From NCBI GenBank assembly GCA_031268195.1, contig JAIRXQ010000037.1, forward strand, positions 1 to 64,000: a stretch of DNA of 64,000 nt, given 5' to 3'. The notes under the pieces are model-generated. The model did not search any database and was not told the origin of the DNA. It saw nothing but the letters and a program-made list of their open reading frames with translations. A program made the position numbers and the translations under genes. Below are positions 19,715 through 31,893 of the stretch, piece by piece; the first letter of the stretch is position 1, and each line of letters starts with the position of its first letter. The stretch is from Azoarcus sp. (GTDB lineage: Bacteria > Pseudomonadota > Gammaproteobacteria > Burkholderiales > Rhodocyclaceae).

Positions 19715-21631
19715 ATGCCCGACATCACCTTGCCCGACGGCGCCGTCCGCAGCTTCGATCATCCGGTCACGGTGGGCGAGGTGGCGACCGCCATCGGCGC
19801 GGGGCTGGCAAAGGCAGCGCTGGCAGGGAAGGTGGACGGGCGGCCGGTCGATCTGTCGCACCGCATCGACACCGATGCAACGCTTGCGATCATCACCGAC
19901 AAGAACCCGGAAGGCGTCGACATCCTGCGCCACTCCTGTGCACACCTGCTGGCGCAGGCGGCCAAAGAACTGTTTGCGGATGCGCAGGTGACGATCGGGC
20001 CGACGGTCGAAAACGGTTTTTACTACGATTTCTCCTACAGGCGTCCCTTCACGCCCGAAGATCTCGCGCGCATCGAAGCGCGCATGGTCGAGATCGCCCG
20101 GCGCGATCTCGCGGTGACGCGCGAAGTCTGGCCGCGTGAGCAAGCGGTCGAATTCTTCAAAGGCGCTGGCGAGCATTACAAGGCCGAGATCATCGCCTCG
20201 ATTCCGGCGGGCGAGGCCGTTTCGCTCTACCGTCAGGGGGATTTCGTCGATCTCTGCCGGGGGCCGCATGTGCCTTCGACCGGCAAGTTGAAGGCGTTCA
20301 AGCTCACCAAGCTCGCGGGGGCGTACTGGCGCGGCGATTCCAATAACGAGATGCTCCAGCGCATCTACGGCACGGCGTGGGCGAAGAAAGAAGATCTCGA
20401 TGCTTACCTGCACATGCTCGAAGAAGCCGAGAAGCGCGACCATCGCCGGATCGGCCGGCAGCTCGACCTGTTCCACTTGCAGGACGAAGCGCCGGGCATG
20501 GTGTTCTGGCACGCGAAAGGCTGGACGCTGTGGCAGCAGGTCGAGCAATACCTGCGCCGCACCATCTCGCGCCACGGTTATCAGGAAGTGCGCACGCCGC
20601 AGATCGTCGATCGCGCGCTGTGGGAGCGCTCCGGGCATTGGGACATGTATGCCGAGCTGATGTTTACCACGCACTCGGACAAGCGCGACTACGCGGTGAA
20701 GCCCATGAATTGCCCGTGCCACGTCCAGATTTTCAATCAGGGGCTGAAAAGCTACCGTGATCTGCCTCTGCGCATGGCCGAGTTCGGCTCCTGCCACCGC
20801 AATGAGCCGTCTGGCGCCTTGCACGGCATCATGCGTGTGCGCAACTTCGTGCAGGACGATGCCCACATCTTCTGCTCGGAAGAACAGGTCCAGTCCGAAG
20901 CGGTGGCCTTCATCCACCTGTTGCAAAAGGTTTACCGCGATTTCGGTTTCGAGGACGTGCTGGTGAAGCTCTCCACCCGGCCCGATAAGCGTGTGGGCTC
21001 CGACGAGCAGTGGGACGTCACCGAAGCGGCGCTGGCCGCCTCGCTCGCTGCCGAGGGGCTGGCCTACGATTTGCAACCGGGCGAAGGCGCCTTCTACGGG
21101 CCGAAGATCGAGTTTTCACTCAAGGACAGCCTTGGGCGCGTCTGGCAGTGTGGCACCCTGCAACTGGATTTCAACCTTCCGCACCGGCTCGGCGCCGAAT
21201 ACGTCGCCGAGGACAACACGCGCAGGGTGCCGGTCATGCTCCACCGCGCCATCCTTGGTTCGCTGGAGCGCTTCATCGGCATTCTCATCGAACACCATGC
21301 CGGAGCAATGCCGCTGTGGCTCGCGCCGGTGCAGGCCGTCGTGATGAGCATCTCGGACGGGCAGGCCGACTACGCCAACGATGTCGCAAAGCGGCTACTC
21401 GATGCAGGTTTCCGTGTCGAAACCGATTTGCGCAACGAAAAAATCAACTATAAAATCCGCGAGCACAGTGTGCACAAGCTACCTTACCAGATCGTCGTCG
21501 GCGACAAGGAAAAGGCTGCGGACAAGGTGGCAGTGCGCATCCGGGGCGGCCAGGATCTTGGCCAACTGTCCCTCGATTCGCTGATTGAACGCTGGCTTCG
21601 TGAAATTGAAGCGAAGGCTGGCCCGGTTTGA
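19715..21631 (+). CDS. thrS: Threonyl-tRNA synthetase
   Basis: [24 protein letters not shown]... TGS domain; [10 protein letters not shown], class II motifs. Upstream 53 codons of the ORF look like leader. Confidence 0.95.
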   Translation: MPDITLPDGAVRSFDHPVTVGEVATAIGAGLAKAALAGKVDGRPVDLSHRIDTDATLAIITDKNPEGVDILRHSCAHLLAQAAKELFADAQVTIGPTVENGFYYDFSYRRPFTPEDLARIEARMVEIARRDLAVTREVWPREQAVEFFKGAGEHYKAEIIASIPAGEAVSLYRQGDFVDLCRGPHVPSTGKLKAFKLTKLAGAYWRGDSNNEMLQRIYGTAWAKKEDLDAYLHMLEEAEKRDHRRIGRQLDLFHLQDEAPGMVFWHAKGWTLWQQVEQYLRRTISRHGYQEVRTPQIVDRALWERSGHWDMYAELMFTTHSDKRDYAVKPMNCPCHVQIFNQGLKSYRDLPLRMAEFGSCHRNEPSGALHGIMRVRNFVQDDAHIFCSEEQVQSEAVAFIHLLQKVYRDFGFEDVLVKLSTRPDKRVGSDEQWDVTEAALAASLAAEGLAYDLQPGEGAFYGPKIEFSLKDSLGRVWQCGTLQLDFNLPHRLGAEYVAEDNTRRVPVMLHRAILGSLERFIGILIEHHAGAMPLWLAPVQAVVMSISDGQADYANDVAKRLLDAGFRVETDLRNEKINYKIREHSVHKLPYQIVVGDKEKAADKVAVRIRGGQDLGQLSLDSLIERWLREIEAKAGPV

Positions 21632-21657
21632 TTTTGGTTTTTGTGGAGATTTGAACC

Positions 21658-22191
21658 ATCGCTCAAGAGAAAAGACAGCGCGTGAATGGAGAAATCAGCG
21701 CGCCGGAAGTCCGCCTGGTAGGTGAGGACGGGGAACCGCTCGGGATTTTGTCCCTGCGGGCTGCCCTTGAGGCGGCTGATGAGGCCGGGCTGGATCTGGT
21801 CGAAATCGCACCCACGGCGCAGCCGCCCGTGTGCAAGGTGATGGATTTCGGCAAGTTCCGCTATCAGGAACAGAAGAAGGCTCACGAAGCCCGTTTGAAG
21901 CAGAAACAGGTGCAGGTGAAGGAAGTCAAATTCCGCCCCGGCACCGACGAGAACGACTACCAGATCAAGTTGCGCAACCTGCGCCGCTTTCTCGAAGAAG
22001 GCGACAAATGCAAGGTGACGCTGCGGTTCCGGGGTCGTGAGATGGCGCACCAGGAGTTCGGCGCGCGCCAGCTCGAACGGATCAAGGCCGATCTCGAAGA
22101 CCTTGGTCAGGTCGAACAGATGCCCAAGATGGAAGGGCGCCAGATGATCATGGTGGTCGCACCGTCCCGAAGCGCGAGCAAGGGCAAGTGA
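21658..22191 (+). CDS. infC: Translation initiation factor IF-3, probable ATC start
   Basis: ATC GCT CAA GAG AAA AGA CAG CGC GTG AAT GGA = (I)[26 protein letters not shown] upstream. Confidence 0.9.
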   Translation: MAQEKRQRVNGEISAPEVRLVGEDGEPLGILSLRAALEAADEAGLDLVEIAPTAQPPVCKVMDFGKFRYQEQKKAHEARLKQKQVQVKEVKFRPGTDENDYQIKLRNLRRFLEEGDKCKVTLRFRGREMAHQEFGARQLERIKADLEDLGQVEQMPKMEGRQMIMVVAPSRSASKGK

Positions 22192-22258
22192 GGCCGGAAG
22201 GATTCGCTCCACGAGGAGCGTGAGCCGCCTTCCCTGCGGGGGCGGACAAAACAAGTGG

Positions 22259-22296
22259 CGCCGGGTGCCAAAAGCCCAGAGACGGGCTACCCGGCG
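22259..22296 (+). promoter_or_regulatory. Structured leader hairpin upstream of rpmI
   Basis: CGCCGGGT...GCCC..GGGC.ACCCGGCG. Confidence 0.4.
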
Positions 22297-22323
22297 ACAT
22301 TCTATAAACGTTGGAGTATCGAA

Positions 22324-22521
22324 ATGCCCAAGATGAAAACCAAGAGCGGCGCCAAAAAGCGCTTCAAGGTACGCGCTGGCGGCAGCATCAAGCGCTCGCA
22401 CGCGTTCAAGCGCCACATCCTCACCAAGAAAACCACCAAGAACAAGCGCCATCTGCGCGGCACCGTAGACATTCATGCCGCCGACGAAAAGCTGATCCGC
22501 GCCATGCTGCCTTTCGCCTGA
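22324..22521 (+). CDS. rpmI: 50S ribosomal protein L35
   Basis: [36 protein letters not shown]. Confidence 0.95.
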   Translation: MPKMKTKSGAKKRFKVRAGGSIKRSHAFKRHILTKKTTKNKRHLRGTVDIHAADEKLIRAMLPFA

Positions 22522-22531
22522 GGAGAACGCC

Positions 22532-22891
22532 ATGCCCAGAGTCAAACGTGGTGTAACGGCGCGCGCGCGCCACAAGAAAGTTCTCAATCAGGCCAAGGGC
22601 TATCGCGGCCGCCGGAAGAACGTCTATCGCATCGCCAAAGAAGCGGTGATGAAGGCCGGTCAGTACGCTTACCGCGACCGCCGGCAGCGCAAACGCCAGT
22701 TCCGCGCCCTGTGGATCGCCCGGATCAACGCCGCGGCGCGTGAGCTGGGGCTGACTTACAGCACCTTCATGAACGGTCTGAAGAAGGCCGCCATCGAAGT
22801 GGATCGCAAGGTTCTGGCCGATCTGGCCGTGTTCGACAAGCCGGCGTTCGCCGCGTTTGCCGCGCAAGCCCGGGCCCAGCTCGCCGCTTGA
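22532..22891 (+). CDS. rplT: 50S ribosomal protein L20
   Basis: [39 protein letters not shown]. Confidence 0.96.
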   Translation: MPRVKRGVTARARHKKVLNQAKGYRGRRKNVYRIAKEAVMKAGQYAYRDRRQRKRQFRALWIARINAAARELGLTYSTFMNGLKKAAIEVDRKVLADLAVFDKPAFAAFAAQARAQLAA

Positions 22892-22924
22892 TCTTCCGGT
22901 TGTTGTGGAAGATCGACGCGGATC

Positions 22925-22953
22925 GAAAAAAGGAGGCTCGGCCTCCTTTTTTT
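22925..22953 (+). terminator. Terminator/attenuator between rplT and pheS
   Basis: AAAAAAGGAGGCTCGGCCTCCTTTTTTT. Confidence 0.75.
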
Positions 22954-22957
22954 CTGA

Positions 22958-24007
<1,050 letters not shown>

Positions 24008-24020
24008 CAGGCAGACGAGC

Positions 24021-26417
24021 ATGCAATTTTCCGAAAACTGGCTGCGGACCTTCGTCGACCCGGCGCTCGATTCCGAAGCCCTCGGCCATCTGATGACAAT
24101 GGCCGGCCTGGAAGTCGAGGAAGCCCATCCGGTCGCGCCGCCGTTCTCCGGCGTGGTGGTGGCGCAAATCGTGACCGCCGAAAAGCATCCCGGCGCCGAC
24201 AAACTGAAACTGTGCAAGGTCGATGTCGGTGCCGCCGAGCCGTTGCAGATCGTGTGCGGCGCCCCCAATGCCGTCGCGGGCATGAAAGTGCCGTGCGCGA
24301 AAGTAGGTGCGGAACTGCCCGGCGGCTTCGCCATCGGGCCCGCCAGGCTACGCGGCGTGGAATCTTTCGGCATGCTGTGCTCGGCGCACGAGCTGGGGCT
24401 GTCCGACGATCACGCCGGCTTGCTGCCCTTGCCAGAAGATGCGCCGGTCGGGATGGATATCCGCCAATACCTCGATCTCGACGATGTGAGTTTCGAGATC
24501 AAGCTCACGCCCAACCGCGCCGATTGCCTCAGCCTGACCGGCGTGGCGCGCGAAGTGGCGGCGCTCACCGGCGCGCCGTTTACACCCGCGCCGCTCGCGC
24601 TGGTTCCGGCCACGCTCGATGCGCGCCGCGCCATCGTGCTCGATGCGCCCAAAGCGTGCCCGCGTTACTGCGGCCGCGTCATCGGCGGGGTGAACGCGAA
24701 AGCGCCGACGCCCGCGTGGATGAAAGATCGCCTGCAACGCTCGGGCATCCGTTCGATCAGTGCGCTGGTCGATATCACCAACTACGTGATGCTCGAACTC
24801 GGCCAGCCCTTGCACGCTTTCGACGACACGCGGCTGACCGGCGCGATCCACGTCCGCCTGCCGCGCCCCGGCGAAGCGCTGCTGCTCCTGAACGAGCAGA
24901 CCATCAAACCCACGCCCGATACGCTGCTGATCGCAGACGAGTCCCGCGCGCTGGCGCTGGCTGGCATCATGGGCGGCGAAGAGACTGGCATCACGCTGGA
25001 GACCACGGAAGTCTTTCTGGAATCCGCCTTCTTCGCGCCGGAGGCCATTACCGGCCGCGCCCGCGCCTACGGCTTCGCTTCCGATGCCTCGCACCGCTAC
25101 GAACGCGGCGTCGATTTCCAGTTGCAGCGCCCGGCTATCGAACGCGCCACGCAACTCATACTGGAGATCTGCGGCGGCGCGGCGGGCCCGGTGGAAGAAG
25201 CGCGCGCCGAGGCCGATCTGCCACGCCGCGACGAAGTGGCGCTACGTCCGGCGCGCGTGCGCAAGGTGCTCGGCATCGCGCTCGACGACGACACCATGCG
25301 CGCGTTGCTGGAGCGCGTGTCGCTGCAAGTGCGCAACCTCGCGGCCGAACTGCGTGTGCGGCCGCCCGCGTTTCGCTTCGACATCGAAATCGAGGCGGAT
25401 CTGATCGAAGAAGTTGCCCGTCTGTACGGCTACGGCAACATTCCCGCTCCCGCGCCGCGCGGTGAACTGGCGATGCTCGCCAGCACTGAATCGGCGCGCA
25501 GCGACTGGACGGTACGGCATCGCCTCGCCGGGCGCGGTTTTCAGGAAGTCGTGAATTTTGCCTTCGTCGAAGCGGCGTGGGAACGCGATTTCTGTGCCAA
25601 TGCCGCCCCGATCCGGCTCGCCAATCCGATCGCCGGCCAGATGGACACGATGCGCTCCAGCCTGATCGCGGGGCTGATTGCCAACGTCGTCACCAATCGC
25701 AAACGGCAGCAGAACCGCGTGCGCGTGTTCGAGATCGGCCGCTGTTTCGCGCGTTGCGACAAGGCCGAGGGCCGCGCGGGGGAGGAAATCCCCGGTTTCT
25801 GGCAGCCGCGCCGCCTTGCGGCGCTGGCGGCGGGTACGGCCTTGCCCGAACAATGGGGCGAGCCTGCGCGCGCAGTCGATTTCTACGATCTCAAGGCCGA
25901 TCTCGACACCCTGTTCGCGCCGCGTGCGTTGACGTTCGCGCCTATCGAACATCCGGCCCTGCACCCGGGGCGCGCGGCCTCGGTGGCGCTCGATGGCCAG
26001 CTCATTGGCGTCATCGGCGAAATCCATCCGGTGTGGGTGCAACGTTACGCGTTGGGCACGGCGCCGATAGCCTTCGAAGTCGAACTCGACGCCGCGCTCG
26101 CGGCGGTGAAGCCGGCCTCCGGCGACATCTCGCGCATGCCTGCGGTGTCGCGTGATCTGGCGCTGGTGGTGCCCACCTCGGTGAGCGCGGAACAGGTGTT
26201 GAACGCATTGCGAGAAGCCGCGCCCGCCACGGTGCGGGAGATCGCGCTTTTCGACCTCTACCAAGGCAAGGGGGTCGAGCCCGACCACAAGAGCCTTGCG
26301 TTCAGGATTTTCATGCAAGATACTCAGCGCACTCTGGAAGACGCCGAAGTCGATGAAGCGGTTTCCGGGCTGCTTCGTCATGTTGAGCGCGCCGTAGGTG
26401 GACGGTTGCGCGTTTGA
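24021..26417 (+). CDS. pheT: Phenylalanyl-tRNA synthetase beta subunit
   Basis: [14 protein letters not shown]... tRNA-binding and B3/B4 domains, ends [12 protein letters not shown]. Confidence 0.95.
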   Translation: MQFSENWLRTFVDPALDSEALGHLMTMAGLEVEEAHPVAPPFSGVVVAQIVTAEKHPGADKLKLCKVDVGAAEPLQIVCGAPNAVAGMKVPCAKVGAELPGGFAIGPARLRGVESFGMLCSAHELGLSDDHAGLLPLPEDAPVGMDIRQYLDLDDVSFEIKLTPNRADCLSLTGVAREVAALTGAPFTPAPLALVPATLDARRAIVLDAPKACPRYCGRVIGGVNAKAPTPAWMKDRLQRSGIRSISALVDITNYVMLELGQPLHAFDDTRLTGAIHVRLPRPGEALLLLNEQTIKPTPDTLLIADESRALALAGIMGGEETGITLETTEVFLESAFFAPEAITGRARAYGFASDASHRYERGVDFQLQRPAIERATQLILEICGGAAGPVEEARAEADLPRRDEVALRPARVRKVLGIALDDDTMRALLERVSLQVRNLAAELRVRPPAFRFDIEIEADLIEEVARLYGYGNIPAPAPRGELAMLASTESARSDWTVRHRLAGRGFQEVVNFAFVEAAWERDFCANAAPIRLANPIAGQMDTMRSSLIAGLIANVVTNRKRQQNRVRVFEIGRCFARCDKAEGRAGEEIPGFWQPRRLAALAAGTALPEQWGEPARAVDFYDLKADLDTLFAPRALTFAPIEHPALHPGRAASVALDGQLIGVIGEIHPVWVQRYALGTAPIAFEVELDAALAAVKPASGDISRMPAVSRDLALVVPTSVSAEQVLNALREAAPATVREIALFDLYQGKGVEPDHKSLAFRIFMQDTQRTLEDAEVDEAVSGLLRHVERAVGGRLRV

Positions 26418-26430
26418 AGGAGGGAATTCC

Positions 26431-26736
26431 ATGACCTTGACCAAAGCCGAACTTGCCGATCTGCTTTTCGAGCAAGTCGGGTTGAACAAACGTGAAGCCA
26501 AGGACATGGTGGAAGGTTTCTTTGAGGAAATCCGCGCCGCGCTGGAGCAGGGCGAGGCTGTCCGGCTCTCCGGCTTCGGCAACTTCCTGTTGCGCGACAA
26601 GCCGCAGCGTCCGGGGCGCAACCCCAAGACGGGCGAGGAGATTCCGATTACCGCGCGCCGCGTGGTGACTTTCCATCCGAGCCAGAAGCTGAAGGGCGCT
26701 GTAGAGGAACTGGCCCATGCCGCCCGAGATGCCTGA
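26431..26736 (+). CDS. ihfA: Integration host factor subunit alpha
   Basis: [35 protein letters not shown]...[26 protein letters not shown]. Confidence 0.93.
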   Translation: MTLTKAELADLLFEQVGLNKREAKDMVEGFFEEIRAALEQGEAVRLSGFGNFLLRDKPQRPGRNPKTGEEIPITARRVVTFHPSQKLKGAVEELAHAARDA

Positions 26737-27100
26737 ATCCGTGCAAGCCGCGGGGTTGCCGCCGATTCCCGCCAAACGTTATTTCAGCATTGGCGAAGTC
26801 AGCGACCTGTGCGGCGTCAAGGCGCACGTGCTGCGTTACTGGGAACAGGAATTCTCCCAGCTAAAGCCGGTCAAGCGCAGCGGCAACCGCCGCTACTACC
26901 AGCATCACGAAGTGCTGCTGGTGCGAAGGATTCGCCACCTGCTCTACGATGAAGGCTTCACGATTTCCGGCGCGCGCAACCGCCTCGACGAAGCCGCGAT
27001 TCAAGATCAAGAAAACGCCATCGCCGCCGAACAGGCGCGGGCGCTGCTGGCCGAACTGCGCAGTGAAGTCGAAGCCACGCTGGGCGTGCTACGCGGGTGA
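26717..27100 (+). CDS. MerR family transcriptional regulator
   Basis: [52 protein letters not shown]. Confidence 0.88.
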   Translation: MPPEMPESVQAAGLPPIPAKRYFSIGEVSDLCGVKAHVLRYWEQEFSQLKPVKRSGNRRYYQHHEVLLVRRIRHLLYDEGFTISGARNRLDEAAIQDQENAIAAEQARALLAELRSEVEATLGVLRG

Positions 27101-27153
27101 GCGGATTTTCCGCTGGTAAGTTCGCGGCGATTTGCTACAATCGCGCCCTCGTG

Positions 27154-27231
<78 letters not shown>

Positions 27232-27245
27232 GAAATTCTCGATAA

Positions 27246-27270
27246 ACCGGCTCAGGCCGGTTTTTTTGTT
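27246..27270 (+). terminator. Rho-independent terminator after tRNA-Pro
   Basis: AAACCGGCTCAGGCCGGTTTTTTTG. Confidence 0.8.
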
Positions 27271-27284
27271 TGTCCGGTGTGCCT

Positions 27285-29780
27285 ATGAATTCCAATTCTT
27301 CCTCCGCCGATTCTTCCTCCGTCGCGGCTCCGGCGGCCCTGGTCTGCTACCACTGTGGTCTGCCGGTGTCGGTGGAGACGAATTTTTACGTCGCGGTGGA
27401 GGGCGAGCGGCGGCGCATGTGCTGCGCCGGTTGCGAGGCGGTGGCGCAGGCCATCGTCGGCAATGGGCTGGCCGACTATTACCGCCATCGCGATGCGCTG
27501 CCCGAAAAGCAGGTCGAAGCCTTGCCGGACGAATTGCGCGAGCTGGGGCTGTTCGACCATCCCGAATTCCAGCAAGGCTTCGTGCGCCCGGTCGATGAGC
27601 ATGAGCGCGAGGCTTCGCTGATCCTCGAAGGTATCACTTGCGCGGCCTGCGTGTGGTTGAACGAGCAACACGTCGCGCGCCAGCCAGGGGTGAAGGCGGT
27701 ACAGATCAACTACGCCACCCGGCGTGCGCGTGTGCGCTGGGACGAACGCGACATCAAGCTCTCCGGCATTCTCGCGGCGATCCAGTCCATCGGCTATCGC
27801 GCTTATCCGTACGATGCCGCGCGCGCCGAGCAGGTTGCCGACCGCGAGCGCCGCTCGATGCTGTGGCGGGTGTTCGTCGCCGGTTTCGGCATGATGCAGG
27901 TGATGATGTACGCCTTTCCCGCGTACATAGCCGACGGCGACATGACGCCGGACATGGAAGCGCTGCTGCGCTGGGCGAGCCTCGTTCTGACTCTGCCGGT
28001 GGTGTTCTACTCCGCTGCACCATTTTTCAAACGCGCCTGGCGCGACATCCGCCTACGTCATCTCGGCATGGACGTGCCGGTGGCGCTTGGTATCGGCAGT
28101 GCTTTTCTGGCGAGCGTGTGGGCGACGTTCAAACAGGGGCCGGTGGTCTATTTCGATTCGGTGACGATGTTCGTTTTCTTCCTGCTCGGTGGACGCTATC
28201 TGGAAATGCTGGCGCGCCAGAAAGCGGTGCGCGGCATCGAGGAACTGGGCAAGGTGTTGCCCGCGTTCAGCGATCGCCTCCCGCATTGGCCGCAGCCGGG
28301 GAGCGAGCGCGTGCCCGTGTCGCAACTCGTGCCCGGCGATTACGTGCGTGTGCGCCCCGGCGAAGTGGTGCCCGGCGATGGGGTCGTGGCCGATGGCCTC
28401 TCCGAGGCCAACGAAGCGCTCCTGACCGGCGAGAGCAGCCCGGTGCCGAAAACAGTGGGCGCGCCGCTCACCGGTGGCAGCATCAACATCTCCAGCCCGC
28501 TCGTGCTGCGCATCGAGCAGGTGGGCGACAATACGCGGCTGGCGGCGATCCGTCGCCTGATGGAGCGGGCGGCGGGCGAAAAGCCGCGGTTGGCGACGGT
28601 GTCCGACCGGGGCGCGGTGTATTTCGTCGCCGCGTTGCTGGTGCTGGCGGTGGCGACGGGTATTTTCTGGACTTTCAACGATCCGTCGCGGGCGCTATGG
28701 GTGTTCGTTTCCGTGCTGGTCGTGGCTTGTCCCTGCGCGTTGTCGCTGGCGACGCCGACCGCGCTCACGGTGGCGACCGATTCGCTGGCGCGCATGGGCG
28801 TGTTGGTAACGCGCGGCCATGCGATCGAAGCCTTGGCGCGCGCCAATCATTACGTGTTCGACAAAACCGGCACGCTCACCACCGGCAAGATGACGGTGGA
28901 AGAAGTGCTGCCGCTCGGCAGGCTGGATGCCGCCGCCCTGTGCGCGCTCGGCGCGGCGCTGGAACAGGGTTCCGAACATCCGGTCGCGCAAGGTCTGCGA
29001 CTAAAGGCGGGTGACGTGGCGCTGCCTTCCGTCAGCGAAGTGGTGGCGGTGACAGGGCAGGGGATGACGGGGCGTTACGACCGTTACGACGGGGGCGAAG
29101 TATGGATTGGCCGCCCGGATTTCGTCGCCGCGTGCGCGGATTTGTCCGAGCCGCCGCGGGCGGTCGAACTGGAAACAAAAGTGGGAACGGTGGTGGCGCT
29201 GGCGGACACACAGGGCTGGCTTGGGCTATTTCGCCTTGCCGACAGCCTGCGCCCGGCGGCGCCCGAGTTGATGCGACAGCTCGCGGCAGCGGGCATTCCG
29301 GCGACGATTCTCTCTGGCGATGCCCCGGCGGTGGTGGCGGCGGTTGGACGCGAGCTGGGTATCGCCGATGCTCATGGCGGGCTGAGTCCGCAGGACAAAC
29401 AGACGTTCATTGCCGGGTTGCAGCGCGATCCCGCCAAAGTGGTGGCGATGCTCGGAGACGGTGTCAACGATGCCCCGGTGCTGGCGCAAGCGCATGTCTC
29501 GGTAGCGATGGGCAGCGGCACCGATCTCGCGCGCAATCAGGCCGACATCGTGCTGCTGGGTGAAGATCTCGCCGGATTGGTTGGCGGCGCGCGCCTTGCG
29601 CGCAAGGCGCTGCGCATCATCCGGCAAAATCTGTGGTGGTCGTTCGCGTACAATTTTTCCGCCGTGCCGCTGGCGATGGCCGGCTGGGTGACGCCGCTGA
29701 TGGCTGGCGTCGGCATGGCCGGCAGTTCGCTGCTGGTCGTTCTCAACGCGCTGCGCCTGCAACGGCGCCGCCGGACATGA
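27285..29780 (+). CDS. ccoI: Heavy-metal P-type ATPase of the CcoI/FixI type
   Basis: N-terminal CYHCG..CCAGC, GITCAACVWLNE, CPCAL, DKTGTLTTGK; followed by ccoS. Confidence 0.9.
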   Translation: MNSNSSSADSSSVAAPAALVCYHCGLPVSVETNFYVAVEGERRRMCCAGCEAVAQAIVGNGLADYYRHRDALPEKQVEALPDELRELGLFDHPEFQQGFVRPVDEHEREASLILEGITCAACVWLNEQHVARQPGVKAVQINYATRRARVRWDERDIKLSGILAAIQSIGYRAYPYDAARAEQVADRERRSMLWRVFVAGFGMMQVMMYAFPAYIADGDMTPDMEALLRWASLVLTLPVVFYSAAPFFKRAWRDIRLRHLGMDVPVALGIGSAFLASVWATFKQGPVVYFDSVTMFVFFLLGGRYLEMLARQKAVRGIEELGKVLPAFSDRLPHWPQPGSERVPVSQLVPGDYVRVRPGEVVPGDGVVADGLSEANEALLTGESSPVPKTVGAPLTGGSINISSPLVLRIEQVGDNTRLAAIRRLMERAAGEKPRLATVSDRGAVYFVAALLVLAVATGIFWTFNDPSRALWVFVSVLVVACPCALSLATPTALTVATDSLARMGVLVTRGHAIEALARANHYVFDKTGTLTTGKMTVEEVLPLGRLDAAALCALGAALEQGSEHPVAQGLRLKAGDVALPSVSEVVAVTGQGMTGRYDRYDGGEVWIGRPDFVAACADLSEPPRAVELETKVGTVVALADTQGWLGLFRLADSLRPAAPELMRQLAAAGIPATILSGDAPAVVAAVGRELGIADAHGGLSPQDKQTFIAGLQRDPAKVVAMLGDGVNDAPVLAQAHVSVAMGSGTDLARNQADIVLLGEDLAGLVGGARLARKALRIIRQNLWWSFAYNFSAVPLAMAGWVTPLMAGVGMAGSSLLVVLNALRLQRRRRT

Positions 29781-29787
29781 GGCCGGA

Positions 29788-29997
29788 ATGGAAAGCCTTT
29801 ATTTGTTGATTCCCTTTTCCGTTTTATTGGTGTTCGTGATAGGCGCCCTATTCTGGTGGTCGTTACGTACGGGACAATACGACGACCTCGAAGGTCCGGC
29901 ATATCGGCTCCTGCTCGATGATCGGGATGAGATGGGGGGGGAAGAAAAAAGCAACGCCGAAGAGGAAACAGAAATGTCCGACCGCCATCAGGTGTAA
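29788..29997 (+). CDS. ccoS: cbb3-type cytochrome oxidase assembly protein CcoS
   Basis: MESLYLLIPFSVLLVFVIGALFWWSLRTGQYDDLEGPAYRLLLDD. Confidence 0.88.
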   Translation: MESLYLLIPFSVLLVFVIGALFWWSLRTGQYDDLEGPAYRLLLDDRDEMGGEEKSNAEEETEMSDRHQV

Positions 29998-30052
29998 CGA
30001 ACAGTACATGATCGTGACGTGTGGAAAACACGCACGAGAGATCGCGGTGGCT

Positions 30053-30066
30053 TTGATCTAAGTCAA
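30053..30066 (+). promoter_or_regulatory. FNR/ANR-type site (one mismatch)
   Basis: TTGATCTAAGTCAA vs TTGAT-N4-ATCAA; -10-like CATACT at 30088-30093. Confidence 0.55.
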
Positions 30067-30099
30067 TGGAATAAGGCTCAAACAAGGCATACTGGCCCC

Positions 30100-30204
30100 G
30101 TCTTGCAGGACGTCCGTCCTGCTGTGGCTGTAAAGCCTTGTAGCCGCAAGGGTTTTTGTCTCTCTGTTGGGGTTGGGGGTGCGTGCATGCGCACCCTTTT
30201 TTTT
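30100..30204 (+). ncRNA. Candidate FNR-activated small RNA (or independent leader transcript) ending in a strong terminator
   Basis: No credible ORF; hairpins GCAGGAC-gtcc-GTCCTGC and CCTTG-tagccg-CAAGG; terminator GGGTGCG-tgcatg-CGCACCC-TTTTTTTT at 30177-30204. Confidence 0.5.
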
Positions 30205-30302
30205 GCCCGAACTGCGGCTCATACGCAGGGGCATCCGCATATTTTCCTGTGTCATCAGAGTTTCGCCATTCGGCGGAGTGCAATACAATTCACGGCCGGG
30301 AT

Positions 30303-30316
30303 TTGATCTGTATCAA
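30303..30316 (+). promoter_or_regulatory. Perfect FNR/ANR box upstream of ccoN
   Basis: TTGATCTGTATCAA; -10-like TATCCT at 30338-30343, suitable for a class II promoter. Confidence 0.75.
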
Positions 30317-30426
30317 ATTGTAGATCCCCCCCGAAGGTATCCTTCGGCGGACGATAGCGGTGCCTCATCGCTATCGGAGCTGTTTGGTTGTGCACAGAGG
30401 GTTTTATCAACTAAGAGGTGACTCAC

Positions 30427-31878
30427 ATGCAATCGCAAGCGACTTATAACTACAAAGTCGTGCGCCAGTTCGCCATTATGACTGTAGTGTGGGGTATCGT
30501 GGGCATGCTGGTTGGCGTCATCATCGCCGCTCAACTGGTCTTTCCGGATTTGCTGAATCTTCCGGTTGTCAACGAATTCCTATCCTTCGGCAGACTGCGC
30601 CCGTTACACACCAACGCGGTAATTTTCGCGTTCGGTGGATGTGCCTTGTTCGCGACGTCGTTCTACGTCGTACAGCGCACCTGTCAAACCAGGTTGTTTG
30701 CGCCGGGCCTGGCTACCGTTGTTTTTTGGGGCTGGCAGCTCATCATCGTCGCGGCGGCGGTTTCTCTTCCGGCGGGCAACACCACCGGCAAGGAATACGC
30801 CGAACTCAACTGGATCGTCGACATCGTGATCACCCTGGTCTGGGTGCTTTACGCGATCGTGTTCTTCGGCACGCTGGCGATTCGCAAGGTGAGCCACATC
30901 TACGTTGCGAACTGGTTCTACGGCGCATTCATCATCGCCGTGGCCCTGCTGCACATCTTCAACAGTTTCGAAATTCCGCTCGTGTTCTTTGGCGGCGCGC
31001 TGCTCGATTCCTACTCGTTCTACGCCGGTGTGCAGGACGCGATGGTGCAGTGGTGGTATGGCCACAATGCGGTGGGCTTCTTCCTGACCGCGGCCTTCCT
31101 CGGGATGATGTACTACTTCGTGCCGAAACAGGCCGATCGCCCGGTCTACTCCTATCGCCTGTCCGTGGTGCACTTCTGGGCGCTGATCTTCACGTACATG
31201 TGGGCGGGTCCGCACCATTTGCATTACACCGCGCTGCCCGATTGGGCGCAATCCGTCGGCATGGTGTTCTCGCTGATCCTTCTGGCACCGTCCTGGGGCG
31301 GCATGATCAACGGCATCATGACCCTGTCGGGCGCCTGGCATAAGCTGCGCACCGATCCGGTCCTGAAGTTCCTCATCACCTCGCTGTCGTTCTACGGCAT
31401 GTCGACCTTCGAAGGTCCGATGATGTCGATCAAGAGCGTCAACGCGCTGTCGCACTACACCGACTGGACGATCGGCCACGTGCACTCCGGCGCGCTGGGC
31501 TGGGTGGCGATGGTCGCCGTCGGCTCGATCTACTTCCTGCTGCCGCGCCTGTACGGCAAGACCGAGATGTACAGCACCAAGCTCATCAACACCCACTTCT
31601 GGGTGGCGACGATCGGCATCGTGCTCTACATCGCCTCGATGTGGATCGCCGGGGTGATGCAAGGTCTGATGTGGCGCGCGACCAATCCGGATGGCACCCT
31701 GACCTACACCTTCGTCGAAGCCGTGAAGGCAACCTACCCATTCTGGACCGTCCGTCTCGTGGGTGGCACGCTTTTCCTCGTTGGCATGGTGATCATGTTC
31801 TACAACGTGCTCAAGACCATCGGCAGCGGTAAAGCCTACGATGCACCGGTGGTGGTTCCTGCCGCCGCCCATGCCTAA
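30427..31878 (+). CDS. ccoN: cbb3-type cytochrome c oxidase subunit I
   Basis: [52 protein letters not shown]. Confidence 0.96.
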   Translation: MQSQATYNYKVVRQFAIMTVVWGIVGMLVGVIIAAQLVFPDLLNLPVVNEFLSFGRLRPLHTNAVIFAFGGCALFATSFYVVQRTCQTRLFAPGLATVVFWGWQLIIVAAAVSLPAGNTTGKEYAELNWIVDIVITLVWVLYAIVFFGTLAIRKVSHIYVANWFYGAFIIAVALLHIFNSFEIPLVFFGGALLDSYSFYAGVQDAMVQWWYGHNAVGFFLTAAFLGMMYYFVPKQADRPVYSYRLSVVHFWALIFTYMWAGPHHLHYTALPDWAQSVGMVFSLILLAPSWGGMINGIMTLSGAWHKLRTDPVLKFLITSLSFYGMSTFEGPMMSIKSVNALSHYTDWTIGHVHSGALGWVAMVAVGSIYFLLPRLYGKTEMYSTKLINTHFWVATIGIVLYIASMWIAGVMQGLMWRATNPDGTLTYTFVEAVKATYPFWTVRLVGGTLFLVGMVIMFYNVLKTIGSGKAYDAPVVVPAAAHA

Positions 31879-31893
31879 GCCGGAGAAACAAAC

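Noticed and set aside
27285-29780. Generic copper-export ATPase (CopA)
   Set aside because: N-terminal Cys cluster and adjacent ccoS point to CcoI/FixI instead.
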